The notes below the pieces were generated by a model that ran no database searches, was not told the DNA's origin, and saw only the letters and a list, made by a program, of their open reading frames with translations. Below are positions 9,504 to 17,237 of a DNA stretch of 64,000 bases, in pieces; the first letter of the stretch is position 1, and the number at the start of each line of letters is the position of its first letter. The DNA comes from Streptomyces lacrimifluminis (GTDB lineage: Bacteria > Actinomycetota > Actinomycetes > Streptomycetales > Streptomycetaceae). Position numbers and translations under genes: made by a program. The stretch spans positions 1 to 64,000 of the forward strand of contig NZ_BMMU01000023.1 of NCBI RefSeq assembly GCF_014646095.1, read 5' to 3'.

Positions 9504-9876
9504 GACCCCTCCGCGAGTTCTGCCATCGTGTAATCAAGCTTGGGCACGGACGACGCCAACTGTTGGACGCGGAGAACGGTCAGTCAGTTCGCTAACAGTG
9601 CCCCATCGGCCTACTACACTCGGTCTGATTTTCTGCGATAGATCTCTTTGAGCTCCAGTTATAGGCCCTCAGGAGCCGACTCGCGCCAACCCCTTTGTCA
9701 GTTGCGCTCCTCGCTTCGACGACACGCCGCTGCCCCTTCCCCTGACGCTTGATCCCTCACTCAGAGTGCGGGGCACGCGAGGGGCATCTCGTCAAGGTGA
9801 CGCGAAAAGAGCCGAACATGCGCCCCCCGCCAGATCGGTCTGAGATCCTAGAGTCCGATCGAGAGGGGCCGAAGGC
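9504..9876. other. Intergenic region between defence cassette and AICE genes
   Basis: No gene with coding character is visible in these 373 bases. The G+C content rises to Streptomyces level within it, so it marks the compositional border between the defence genes and the AICE genes. I looked for a repeat of the tRNA-Ser 3' end or other direct repeat that would mark an attachment site and found none. A plausible -10 element TAGAGT lies about 30 nt before the NUDIX start, between GATCGG and CCGATC half-sites. Confidence 0.5.
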
Positions 9877-10410
9877 ATGGAGTGGAAGACCCACGGTGAG
9901 CGACAGATCTACACGAACAAGTGGGTGAACCTGTGCTTGGTGGACGTCCAGCAGCCTGACGGACATCGGTGGGAGTACCACGTCGTTCGTCTCCGGCACC
10001 TGGCCGTGGCCGCTGTGGTCAACGACCGCCAAGAGGTGCTGATGATGTGGCGGCACCGCTTCATCACCGACTCCTGGGCCTGGGAGTTGCCCATGGGCCT
10101 GGTCGAAGAGGGCGAGTCCCCAGAAGAGGCGGCGGCCCGCGAGGTCTTGGAGGAAACGGGCTGGCGCCCCGGTCCCGTCAAGCCCCTGATCTACGCCGAG
10201 CCGGCCAACGGCATCACCGACTCGCAGCACCACGTCTTCCGCGCGGACGGCGCGACCTACGACGGCCCGCCCACGGAGAAGAACGAGTCCGACCGCATCG
10301 AGTGGATCCCCCTCAGCGAGGTGCGCGGGATGATCGACCGCCGCGAGATCGTGAGCAGCGGATCCCTCGTCGGCCTGTTGTACGTGCTCATGGACGAAGC
10401 GATCCGCTGA
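9877..10410 (+). CDS. NUDIX hydrolase (Pif-like position in the AICE)
   Basis: The 177-residue protein carries a complete Nudix box at residues 74-96, with the REVLEETGW core matching GX5EX7REUXEEXGU. It should hydrolyse a nucleoside-diphosphate-X compound, probably ADP-ribose-like since the flanking layout resembles ADP-ribose pyrophosphatases. AICEs of the pSAM2 type carry a NUDIX protein (Pif) that gives immunity against redundant conjugative transfer. That role is possible here but inferred from context. An AG-rich RBS (GAGAGGGG) precedes the ATG. The 3' end overlaps the convergent XRE gene by 23 bp. Confidence 0.85.
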   Translation: MEWKTHGERQIYTNKWVNLCLVDVQQPDGHRWEYHVVRLRHLAVAAVVNDRQEVLMMWRHRFITDSWAWELPMGLVEEGESPEEAAAREVLEETGWRPGPVKPLIYAEPANGITDSQHHVFRADGATYDGPPTEKNESDRIEWIPLSEVRGMIDRREIVSSGSLVGLLYVLMDEAIR

Positions 10411-11728
10411 CCGGTGGGAGGAGTTCCCGTAGCCGTGCCTCGAAGGCCAGGGCTACGGGCTCCCGCCTGTGCGGGGCCAACTGCTCGTAGAACTCCCGGA
10501 GATGGCCCGACACTCGCTCGGACGACACCGCCGAGGCGGGCTCCAGAGCTTGCGTGGCCGTGTGGCACGCCTGGGCCAGCTTCCCTTGGTCCAACTGCGC
10601 ACGGGCCAGCCAGAACGCGTGGAACGCGCGCCCGCGTTGGTTGGTGCTGTTCTCCCGCCGCAGAGCATCCGCGATCAAGGGCTCGGCAGTCGCCGCCTCC
10701 CCCAGTCGGCCGTGAGCAATGCCGGTGTCCACTATGAGCTTCAGCTCGTCGAAGTAGGTCACCCACGACGGGTCCGGGTCGTTCGCCTCGATCTGCTCGA
10801 AGTGGCGGTGCGCTTCCCCGATCGCCCGGTAAGTGGAGTCCCGGTTGCCGAGGGTGGCATGGGCGAAGGCTTCGCGCATGGACAGCATCGACATGACGCG
10901 CGGCGTGGTGCCGAGAGCTGGGCGGGCCTGGTCCTGAGCGGCGGTCACGAGTGCGAGAGAGTCCCCCGGCTTGTCCTGGTACGTGGCCTGCAAGCTCATG
11001 CAGGCCAGGACGTTGGCCATGAACTGACGGTCGTCGATTTCCTTGGCCAGTTGCAGGGCCTCGGTGAAGTACGCGCGGGCCTGGTTGTACTGGCGGGCGT
11101 CGAAGTAGGTCCAGCCGGTGAGGCGTGCCAACTCGGCCGCGATTCCGTACAGGCCGTTCTGGATGGACGGCGGTCGGCTCTCCTTCAACAGGCCCACGAC
11201 ATGCCGGAGCTGACCGACGATGGCCGGCCTCAGGGCCTCGCCGCCGTGCTGGTCGTCCCGTCGCCAGTAGTCCTCGATGGAGGAGCGGAACGCTGCAAGT
11301 GTGGCTGTGCTGAGGCTCGTTCGTGTAGCCAGAGCCAGGATGCTGTCTACGTCCGGCCCCGGCAGAGACGCGGGGGTCTGCTGTGCTGGCTCCGGCGCTT
11401 GCGGTGCCTCGCGCTCGGTGACCACGAGAGCTTGGGGTGTCTCCCAGGGACGACGGGCAAGCCCGAGCATGTGCCCTGGGATGCGCAAGCCGTCCGCGAT
11501 GCGTTCGACGACGTCCATATGCAGCAACTGGCGTCGCCCGGCAATCACTTCGCCGACTCGGCTGGGTGTCAGCTCGCATCGCCTGGCGATCATCGACGGG
11601 TAGATGCCCACCTTGGTCTTGACCAGCCGGAAGACTCTGCCGAAGTCCCGTACCCGGCACGCGTTGATCATCTCGGGATCGGTGAGCAGCCTGGCAGGCA
11701 GTTCCTGCGGCCGGTCGGCGTCGGGCAT
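10388..11728 (-). CDS. XRE-family regulator with TPR-like C-terminal domain
   Basis: This is a 446-residue protein. Residues about 34-87 form a helix-turn-helix of the Cro/CI type (SMIARRCELTPSRVGEVIAGRR). The rest, from about 130 on, is an array of helix pairs rich in Ala, Leu and Tyr (for example ARQYNQARAYFTEALQLAKE) typical of TPR repeats in Streptomyces XRE regulators. It probably senses a peptide or protein partner through the TPR part. The ATG at 11728 is chosen because GGGAGC lies about 8 nt upstream; the longer frame has no RBS. A perfect 17-bp palindrome lies between this gene and the divergent small gene at 11855 and is its likely operator. Confidence 0.78.
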   Translation of the reverse strand: MPDADRPQELPARLLTDPEMINACRVRDFGRVFRLVKTKVGIYPSMIARRCELTPSRVGEVIAGRRQLLHMDVVERIADGLRIPGHMLGLARRPWETPQALVVTEREAPQAPEPAQQTPASLPGPDVDSILALATRTSLSTATLAAFRSSIEDYWRRDDQHGGEALRPAIVGQLRHVVGLLKESRPPSIQNGLYGIAAELARLTGWTYFDARQYNQARAYFTEALQLAKEIDDRQFMANVLACMSLQATYQDKPGDSLALVTAAQDQARPALGTTPRVMSMLSMREAFAHATLGNRDSTYRAIGEAHRHFEQIEANDPDPSWVTYFDELKLIVDTGIAHGRLGEAATAEPLIADALRRENSTNQRGRAFHAFWLARAQLDQGKLAQACHTATQALEPASAVSSERVSGHLREFYEQLAPHRREPVALAFEARLRELLPPVSGSLRP

Positions 11729-11789
11729 CGGGCAAGCTCCCACACTGCGAGGGCTACGCAACGTCGCTGATTCTCTACTTCCCGCGATG

Positions 11790-11806
11790 TTACCCAAGTT
11801 GGGTAA
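11790..11806. promoter_or_regulatory. Palindromic operator TTACCCAAGTTGGGTAA
   Basis: This is a perfect 8-bp inverted repeat with a 1-bp centre, lying 62 bp from the XRE regulator start and 49 bp before the divergent small gene. Its symmetry and position between divergent promoters make it a likely binding site for the XRE/TPR regulator. No biochemical evidence is visible. Confidence 0.65.
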
Positions 11807-11854
11807 TCAGCCTGACCTTTTGGCGGGGGTACCTGGTTCGCGATGCTCGTGTGC

Positions 11855-12085
11855 ATGGCGAGCAATCAGCAGACCAGACCAGGCATCGGCGAACTGGCCA
11901 AGGACAGCGTCAGGGACCGCATCGGCGTCGTCATGGGCAAGTGCGGGGGCCGTGTGCAGATGCGGCCGATCCGTGGCGGCCTGGAGTGGGATGCCGTACC
12001 GGACAACGTGGTGGCGCTCAGTGCGCGAGAGGAACTGAGCGCACGTCTGACCATCAAGAACGGCAACAGTCTGGGCGGGTTGTGA
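11855..12085 (+). CDS. Small conserved hypothetical protein of the XRE locus
   Basis: The 76-residue basic/hydrophobic protein begins MASNQQTRPGIGELAKDSVR. The ATG at 11855 is preferred to one at 11843 because the shorter form starts directly with the ordered part. It has a beta-rich middle (GGRVQMRPIRGGLEWDAVP) and no recognised domain. Small proteins of this look are common beside XRE/TPR regulators in Streptomyces. It is divergent from the XRE gene and shares the palindromic operator region, so co-regulation is likely. The function is unknown. Confidence 0.55.
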   Translation: MASNQQTRPGIGELAKDSVRDRIGVVMGKCGGRVQMRPIRGGLEWDAVPDNVVALSAREELSARLTIKNGNSLGGL

Positions 12086-12335
12086 TGCGCGCCATCGGCC
12101 GGTACGCGGGAGTCCTTTCAGCATCTGCATCAGCGGTTCGTGCGGCCTGGTGATCGGCGCACCCCTCGGTATCCGTCAGTAGACCGGCCGCCCCGGACGG
12201 GTGCCAGTTCACGGCTCCCCCGTCCCCGTTCGGGGCCGGCCTCCAAGCCTGCCCCCTGATCGTCTGCAAGAGCCCAGCTCGGCGATCAGGGCGGTATGCC
12301 CGTACCACGCACCACCTCACACCGGGAGATTGCAC

Positions 12336-12779
12336 ATGACGGCAACGGCGAACGACCAGCGGACCGGTCGCGCGGTGGCTGGTGAGGAAATGTTCGAGAG
12401 CCTCGCCCACTTCGTGGTCATCCACAACGGGCAGTCGCCCGAGCGCGCCAAACGGATCGCGGACCAGGCGGTTGCGTTCCTCGTCACGGCGGCCACCGCC
12501 CCCGTTCCCATGGTCCCGTCCGATGACGTGGACCTCGGCCTCCACGCGCTCATCCTGCATACGAAGGAGTACGCAGCCCTGTGCGAGCAGTACGCGGGTC
12601 GCTTTCTGCACCACAACCCGAAGCCGGGTGGCGATGCCCGCGACCCGGAGATGGTCGCCGCCTCGGCACGCGCCATGAAGGCTGCCGGGTTCATGGTCTT
12701 CGACGACCTGTGGACCGTGAACGGCGTGAATCTCGCACAGTGCGACTCGGACTGCGGCCGACCGTACGGTCAGGCGTAG
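12336..12779 (+). CDS. Hypothetical protein with conserved HxxxY/C-rich module, AICE cargo
   Basis: This is a 147-residue protein with RBS GGGAGA at 12324-12329. The segment around LGLHALILHTKEYAALCEQYAGRFLHH resembles the conserved core of small proteins related to the glycine-rich-domain-like family that occur next to kinases and XRE regulators in actinobacteria. I recognise the type but not the function. The C-terminus carries two Cys close together (CDSDC). The next gene, a kinase-like protein, starts about 70 nt downstream and may be in the same transcript. Confidence 0.6.
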   Translation: MTATANDQRTGRAVAGEEMFESLAHFVVIHNGQSPERAKRIADQAVAFLVTAATAPVPMVPSDDVDLGLHALILHTKEYAALCEQYAGRFLHHNPKPGGDARDPEMVAASARAMKAAGFMVFDDLWTVNGVNLAQCDSDCGRPYGQA

Positions 12780-12849
12780 CACACGACAACAGCGACGCGG
12801 CCGGCCCCAACTCGTGGTCGTCCGCGCTCGCCTGGAAGGAGAAGAGACG

Positions 12850-13686
12850 TTGCCCGGCCCAACCCCTGAACTGCCGATCGTGGTGCTCGACGCACTCATG
12901 CCCACGACTCAGCGCATGGTCATCAACCGTCGGGGCTCCACGGTCTGGGAGGTGGAGAGCCACCGGGGCCACTACGCCGTGAAGGTCGGCTATCCGATCG
13001 AGGCTACGGCCGACTGGCCTGCCCAGCCCTGGACCGCGCTCGCGCCTGCACGCGAGGGTGCCGTGCTGCTTCGCCTCGGCGTCGAGGGGATCGCGTACGG
13101 CGAATGGGAGCACGGCACGTGGAACTTCCAGCCGTGGTACGAGGGGCCGGACCTGTACCGGCTGTGGGAGCGCTGCCGTAGGAAGGACTCGTCCATCGCA
13201 CCGGACACGAGCGTGGCGCTGGAATGCGTCGAGGCGCTGGCCGAACTTCACGCCAAGGGCTGGGCGCATGGTGATGTGCAGCCCGCCCACTTCATCATCG
13301 GGCCGGAACGAACACACCTCATCGACCTCGCCCTTGCCCGTGGCGGCCATGTACCCGAGGGGCACGACTTCCCGTTCCGCGGCTGCCTCGTCCACTACGA
13401 AGCACCGGAGATCGCGCGCAGTGTGCTCGACACCGGGGAAGCGGAGCCGACACCGGCAGCCGACGTCTACGCGCTCGGGGCCTCGCTGCTCATCTCCGCC
13501 ACGGGCTGGCGGGCGGTCGAGTACCCGGACGACGCTCCTCGCCCCGTGCAGCGCGAGGCGGTGGCAAACGGCCGACGTCGGCCCGTGAAAGTGCCCGGTG
13601 AACTGGGCGAATTGGTCGACGCGATGCTCAGTCATGCACCAGGGGATCGCCCCACCATCTCCGAGGTAGTGAAAGCCCTGACCTGA
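12850..13686 (+). CDS. Degenerate Ser/Thr protein kinase-like protein
   Basis: The 278-residue kinase fold starts at a TTG, chosen because AAGGAG (12836-12841) sits 8 nt before it. Visible motifs are the VAIK-type lysine in HYAVKVG (Lys45), the catalytic loop AHGDVQPAHF (Asp142) and the APE motif (185-187, HYEAPEI). The Mg-binding Asn of HRDLKPEN is His147 here, and the DFG triad is Asp159-Leu-Ala. The protein is cytoplasmic: no membrane segment or PASTA domain is present. It may be a weak kinase or a pseudokinase. It follows the 147-residue protein, which could be its partner or substrate; that is inference from adjacency. Confidence 0.7.
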   Translation: MPGPTPELPIVVLDALMPTTQRMVINRRGSTVWEVESHRGHYAVKVGYPIEATADWPAQPWTALAPAREGAVLLRLGVEGIAYGEWEHGTWNFQPWYEGPDLYRLWERCRRKDSSIAPDTSVALECVEALAELHAKGWAHGDVQPAHFIIGPERTHLIDLALARGGHVPEGHDFPFRGCLVHYEAPEIARSVLDTGEAEPTPAADVYALGASLLISATGWRAVEYPDDAPRPVQREAVANGRRRPVKVPGELGELVDAMLSHAPGDRPTISEVVKALT

Positions 13687-13740
13687 TCCCGAAAGCCCAG
13701 CCCGTCTCGCGTCAGCAGTGCGCGGACGCCAACAACAAAA

Positions 13741-13786
13741 GACCGGACCACCCCTCAGCCTGGACAGCATTCCGGGTGGTCCGGTC
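13741..13786 (+). terminator. Stem-loop downstream of the kinase-like gene
   Basis: A perfect 13-bp stem (GACCGGACCACCC at 13741-13753 pairs with 13774-13786) encloses a 20-nt loop 55 bp after the stop codon. There is no U-run, which is usual for Streptomyces terminators. It most likely ends the 12336-13686 transcript. Confidence 0.65.
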
Positions 13787-13930
13787 GTGGAATCCCTGAT
13801 CAGGACCCCGGTGCCGATGGTACCGGGGCAGTCGGCGTGCTCGGATTCGGGTGCGGCGACAACCCCCGTCAGCTGTTGTTGAGTTAGAGAGGGCGGCGGT
13901 TGAAGGCGGTCATTGGAAGCGCAGTTCTGA

Positions 13931-14167
13931 CCTGCACCACCGAAAGTCAGCCAAGACGGCGAGTGCGCCGAACAAACACCCGTCACGTATGCCTCCAGCA
14001 ACCCCGTACCGGCATCAGCCACGCTTCCCGGTTTCGAAACGACGGCCACCCGGACGGCGGGGTCGTGCGCGCTCAGGCTCGGCCTGCTCGTGGTCGTGGT
14101 CCTGGTGCTCGGGCTGGGCGAGTTGCTTCCTGGCCTGGCTGTCTGCCTTGGCGGTGCTGCGCGCTGA
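13931..14167 (+). other. Start-less open frame encoding a membrane-like peptide (possible gene remnant)
   Basis: The 638 bases between 13687 and 14324 hold no complete gene. One frame is open from 13931 to a TGA at 14167 and would encode about 78 residues. It has a Thr/Ala/Ser-rich first half and a strong hydrophobic helix (LRLGLLVVVVLVLGLGELL), but no ATG or GTG before the hydrophobic stretch. It could be the decayed remains of a small membrane gene of the element, or chance. Confidence 0.25.
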
Positions 14168-14324
14168 GTGGCCGGGGGCCGCCGCAGCGGTGGCGGAGAC
14201 AGGGAGCGGCGGCGGCCCGTGGCCGCCAGCGCGCGCGGCACGCCGTAGGCGGGCCGCCTTGATCCAGTAAAGAAACTCTGAACAGCACGCAGGGCAGCAG
14301 TCGATCAATCCGGGAGAGGCACGG

Positions 14325-14624
14325 ATGCCGTGGGCAGGCCCCGGCGGTTCGAGCAAGTGCGGCACGGAACGACGGCACGTCGGCAAGCGGGGAGCGATGA
14401 CCGAGCACATACCGGACAACGAAATGGGGTCGACCAGCATTCAGGTCGGGGACACGGATCAAGTAGTCGCGCTGATCGAGGAGATGCGGGCCATGGTCGT
14501 TCGCCTCAGTAGGGAAACCAGGGAGTTGCGAGAGGAAGTGGCCCAGCTCAGGACTACGGCTTCGGCTGCTGAGCTGTCTTCAGTTCCTCGACCTCGCGCC
14601 GCAGTTCCTGATGATCAGCGCTGA
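14325..14624 (+). CDS. Small coiled-coil hypothetical protein
   Basis: This is a 99-residue frame with a good RBS (GGGAGAGG, 14312-14319, 5 nt spacing); an alternative ATG at 14397 would give 75 residues. Residues about 45-78 form a heptad-like coiled coil (VVALIEEMRAMVVRLSRE). The 3' end overlaps the convergent GntR gene by 71 bp. That gene also ends in a coiled coil, so the two proteins might interact. No known family is recognised and it may not be expressed. Confidence 0.4.
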   Translation: MPWAGPGGSSKCGTERRHVGKRGAMTEHIPDNEMGSTSIQVGDTDQVVALIEEMRAMVVRLSRETRELREEVAQLRTTASAAELSSVPRPRAAVPDDQR

Positions 14625-15045
14625 GGGCACGGATCTCGTCACGTAGTGCGGTGAGTACTTCGGTAAGGGTGGTCCCGGCGTCTGCGGCAGCTTCGGTGCC
14701 GTCGGGCCCACCCTCGCCCGGCTCGGCCTGGCTCTGCTTCTCCTCCCTGTTCGCCAAGTACCAAACCGGAGCGGTGTAGTTCGCCGAGGGTTCCCCGCCG
14801 GCGTTGTGGTCTGCGACGAAGCTGCCGCGACCATGGATCGTGTAGATCAGGCCTTCGTCCCGCAGCACGTTGAGCGCGGACCTCGCGGTCATGTTGGCCA
14901 CGCCGAAGCGTTCCTGTAGCTCGCGGATGGACGGCATCTGCTCGCCCGGCTTGATCCGCCCCTGCAAGATGTCGCGCCGAATCTCGTCGGCAGCGTGCTG
15001 ATAAGGCGGCCGGCGGTCCTGCTTGCTCTCTGGCGCGGGGCTCAT
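14554..15045 (-). CDS. GntR-family repressor (KorSA-like) of the AICE
   Basis: The 163-residue protein has a GntR winged-helix domain (14-80: YQHAADEIRRDILQGRIKPG, SIRELQERFGVANMTARSAL, GRGSFV). Instead of a ligand-binding domain it has a short acidic linker and a C-terminal coiled coil (LTALRDEIRALSADHQELRR). In pSAM2-type AICEs the GntR protein KorSA represses the pra promoter and its own gene. Here the gene is divergent from the Pra-like gene, with a perfect inverted repeat between them. The ATG at 15045 is chosen; an in-frame ATG at 15093 lies inside that operator and has no RBS. Confidence 0.8.
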   Translation of the reverse strand: MSPAPESKQDRRPPYQHAADEIRRDILQGRIKPGEQMPSIRELQERFGVANMTARSALNVLRDEGLIYTIHGRGSFVADHNAGGEPSANYTAPVWYLANREEKQSQAEPGEGGPDGTEAAADAGTTLTEVLTALRDEIRALSADHQELRREVEELKTAQQPKP

Positions 15046-15086
15046 TGCCCAAGAGTAGCGATTTTTAGCACCCCTAGCACACCCCA

Positions 15087-15109
15087 CTGACATAGGTGGC
15101 CTATGTCAG
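15087..15109. promoter_or_regulatory. Inverted-repeat operator for the GntR repressor
   Basis: The half-sites CTGACATAGG (15087-15096) and CCTATGTCAG (15100-15109) form a perfect 10-bp inverted repeat with a 3-bp spacer. It lies 41 bp upstream of the GntR start and about 108 bp before the Pra-like gene. Half-site-like TGACAC...TAGG sequences follow at 15111-15119 and 15137-15147, suggesting more than one bound dimer. Confidence 0.75.
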
Positions 15110-15134
15110 CTGACACCTAGCTCACCCGATTCAC

Positions 15135-15163
15135 TTGACACTGCTAGGTCTGCTATGTTCAAT
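15135..15163 (+). promoter_or_regulatory. Possible promoter of the Pra-TraB operon
   Basis: A perfect -35 hexamer TTGACA is at 15135-15140. With a 17-bp spacer the -10 would be TTCAAT (15158-15163). It is located downstream of the GntR operator and upstream of the Pra-like gene, where a KorSA-repressed promoter is expected. The weak -10 makes this tentative. Confidence 0.4.
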
Positions 15164-15216
15164 GGAGATCACGCCCCACCAACCCGGTGGAGCGCAGTTG
15201 AGAGGAATCAACTCCC

Positions 15217-15567
15217 ATGGCACGCATCCGTGTTGGCCTGCTCCCCACCTCTTCGTTCATGGTCGGCACCCTGCCGGTGCCGAAGTACGCGGACCAGGAG
15301 AAGACGCAGTTCGCCACCGACCGTGAGACCGGCGCGAAGCTCTACACGATCACCCTCTTCTTCATGGAGGAGGACCGCGCCGAGGCTCTGAAGATCACCG
15401 TTCCGGAAACCGGTCTGCCCAACGGGCTCCGCCCGGGTGTCCCGGTCATGCCGGTGGAGCTGTTCGCCACTCCGTGGGCGCGCATCTTCAACGGCTCGCT
15501 CTCGGACGGCATCGCGTACCGCGCGGGCCGACTGGACCTGGTGGCCCCGGCCGCTGAGGCGGCGTGA
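15217..15567 (+). CDS. Pra-like plasmid replication/integration/excision activator
   Basis: This is a 116-residue beta-rich protein. Its layout (PTSSFMVGTLPVPKY, then DRETGAKLYTITLFF, then PWARIFNGSLSDGIAYRAGRL) matches the small AICE proteins annotated as replication, integration and excision activators after Pra of pSAM2. Pra induces the repSA-xis-int genes and is itself held off by KorSA. The gene is directly downstream of the GntR operator, as expected. Its stop overlaps the next start (GTGA), so it heads the transfer/replication operon. The assignment rests on remembered family appearance and position, not on a catalytic motif. Confidence 0.68.
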   Translation: MARIRVGLLPTSSFMVGTLPVPKYADQEKTQFATDRETGAKLYTITLFFMEEDRAEALKITVPETGLPNGLRPGVPVMPVELFATPWARIFNGSLSDGIAYRAGRLDLVAPAAEAA

Positions 15568-15776
15568 GCGGCACCGCCTTCCGGTCCGGCGCTGAGCGCA
15601 GCTACCCGCTGCCTCACGCCGGGCCGGGTGCCCAGTTCACCGAATCACTCGTGACCTCGGTGGCGGCCCTACTCGTCGCCTACGGCTTCCCCCGCCTCGA
15701 CGCGTCGGCGGATCGGGCGGCCCTCGAAAAGGCCCTCACGGCCTTCCTCTACAACCCGCTGGAGAGTCACAAATGA
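15564..15776 (+). CDS. Small conserved AICE protein
   Basis: This 70-residue protein has 4-bp start/stop overlaps on both sides (GTGA at 15564, ATGA at 15773), which strongly supports translation as part of the operon. It is mostly helical (FTESLVTSVAALLVAYGFPRL) with no clear membrane segment and no motif I recognise. Its position between the Pra-like gene and traB suggests a helper for transfer or regulation; the function is unknown. Confidence 0.6.
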   Translation: MSGTAFRSGAERSYPLPHAGPGAQFTESLVTSVAALLVAYGFPRLDASADRAALEKALTAFLYNPLESHK

Positions 15777-17179
15777 AGGATCCGAACGCTCCGGCGCAAG
15801 GGATCTTCGGTCAAGTCCCGCTCGTCGTCGCCCTGGTACTCGCCGTGCTCGTCGGATGGGCGATCTGGTGGGTGGTCCGCTACGTTCGCGCCGATGCCAT
15901 GACCCGCCAGTCCATACGGCAGGCCATACGCGTGCGGTGGGGCTGGAAGCGGCTCGCACCGATGCTCAAGCTGTCGGCCACGGACAAGACCCCGACCGCA
16001 CTGGCGTCGCTGGCGAACACGAACGGCAAGCCCATCAAGCCGCGCGTCCTCATCCCCGCCCTGAAGGTGAAGCACGACGCGTACGGAGTGATCGCGCGGG
16101 CACAGTGCCTGCCTAGCGTCGGGCTTGCGCAATTCCAGAAGGCGGCCCCGCACCTCGCGGACGCCTGGCGCTGCACACGGGTCGCGGTCACCCAGGACAA
16201 GCCTGGGCAGATCCTCATCCGGGGTGTGCGACTGGATCCGCTGAAGTTCCCCACCGAGCACCACCCCACGGGTGAGCCTCCGGAGGAGACAGCCCAGTGG
16301 GATCTGGGCCTGGACGAGTACGCACAACCCGTGTCCGTGAACCTCACGCAGGTACCCGGCGTGACCGTGGCCGGCCTTCCCGGCTTCGGCAAGACCAGCC
16401 TGATCAACCGGCTGCTCGCCGACTGGGCGCCCTCGCCCGCAGTGCAGTTCGCCTGCGCGGACGGCAAGGTGTCGGCTGCGTACGAAGGTGACTACGCGGA
16501 CTGGGTCCAGCGCATGTTCGCCTTCGTGGGCGATGACCTGGAAGAGGCCAACAAGCTGTTCCGGCAGCTCGTTGAACTGCGCCGCGCCCGGTCGGCATCG
16601 GTGCGCCAGATCCTCGGGGTGAAGTCCATGTGGGACATCGGTCCTTCCGAGAACTGGCCCCTGGTCGTGCTGATCGTCGACGAAGCGCACACCTACTTCC
16701 GCGACCACAAGGGAAGCGACCAGGAGACGAAGAAGCTAGCCGCGCTCGCCGCCGAGAACGCCCGGCTCGTGGAAGACCTGGTGAAGAAGGGCCGGTCCGT
16801 GGGACTGCTCGTCATCCTCACCACTCAGAAGTCCACGGGCGACGCGATACCCACCTTCATTCGCGACGTGTGCCCCGTGGGCCTGAGCTTCGCCCAGAAG
16901 ACCGCCGAAGCCGCCGTGGCCGCTCTCGGTGACGAGATCCGGGAATGGCCGGACGCCAACCCCATCAACCTCCAGGACCCCACCTACGTCGGCGTCGCGT
17001 CGATGAATCACCAGTCGCAACCCGGCTTCACCCGCATTCGTACGCCCTACGTACCCGACGCGGAAGCGGCTCACATCGCCGAAGAGACGGCGAACCTCAC
17101 TATCGACCCATCGACCCTGCTGGCAGCCTTTATCGGCCCTCGCACGACGGACGTGGATCTCACGAAGCTCGACGCCTGA
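15773..17179 (+). CDS. traB: TraB/FtsK-type DNA translocase (conjugative transfer)
   Basis: The 468-residue protein has an N-terminal membrane segment (about 15-36), then an FtsK/SpoIIIE motor with Walker A GLPGFGKTS (201-209) and Walker B VLIVDEAH (Asp303, Glu304). A conserved KKGRSVGLLVILTTQK strand follows. In Streptomyces plasmids and AICEs a single TraB hexamer moves double-stranded DNA between mycelial cells, so this is the sole transfer motor. The start overlaps the upstream stop (ATGA). I did not find an array of 8-bp TRS/clt repeats nearby. A TraSA-type name would also fit. Confidence 0.88.
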   Translation: MKDPNAPAQGIFGQVPLVVALVLAVLVGWAIWWVVRYVRADAMTRQSIRQAIRVRWGWKRLAPMLKLSATDKTPTALASLANTNGKPIKPRVLIPALKVKHDAYGVIARAQCLPSVGLAQFQKAAPHLADAWRCTRVAVTQDKPGQILIRGVRLDPLKFPTEHHPTGEPPEETAQWDLGLDEYAQPVSVNLTQVPGVTVAGLPGFGKTSLINRLLADWAPSPAVQFACADGKVSAAYEGDYADWVQRMFAFVGDDLEEANKLFRQLVELRRARSASVRQILGVKSMWDIGPSENWPLVVLIVDEAHTYFRDHKGSDQETKKLAALAAENARLVEDLVKKGRSVGLLVILTTQKSTGDAIPTFIRDVCPVGLSFAQKTAEAAVAALGDEIREWPDANPINLQDPTYVGVASMNHQSQPGFTRIRTPYVPDAEAAHIAEETANLTIDPSTLLAAFIGPRTTDVDLTKLDA

Positions 17180-17237
17180 GCAGGTCGCCCCACCGCCTCG
17201 CACGTTCCCGACACCTCAGGAGAGGGGGTGAAAACTC

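Noticed and set aside
9504..9876. Left attachment site of the AICE at the composition border
   Set aside because: No stretch matches the tRNA-Ser 3' end or forms a direct repeat with 22443-22500.
10414..11770. Plus-strand open frames opposite the XRE/TPR gene
   Set aside because: Antisense shadows of a gene with a clear HTH and TPR pattern and an RBS.
13741..13786. CRISPR-like repeat
   Set aside because: It is a single hairpin with no recurrence at regular spacing; no CRISPR array or cas gene is present anywhere in the window.
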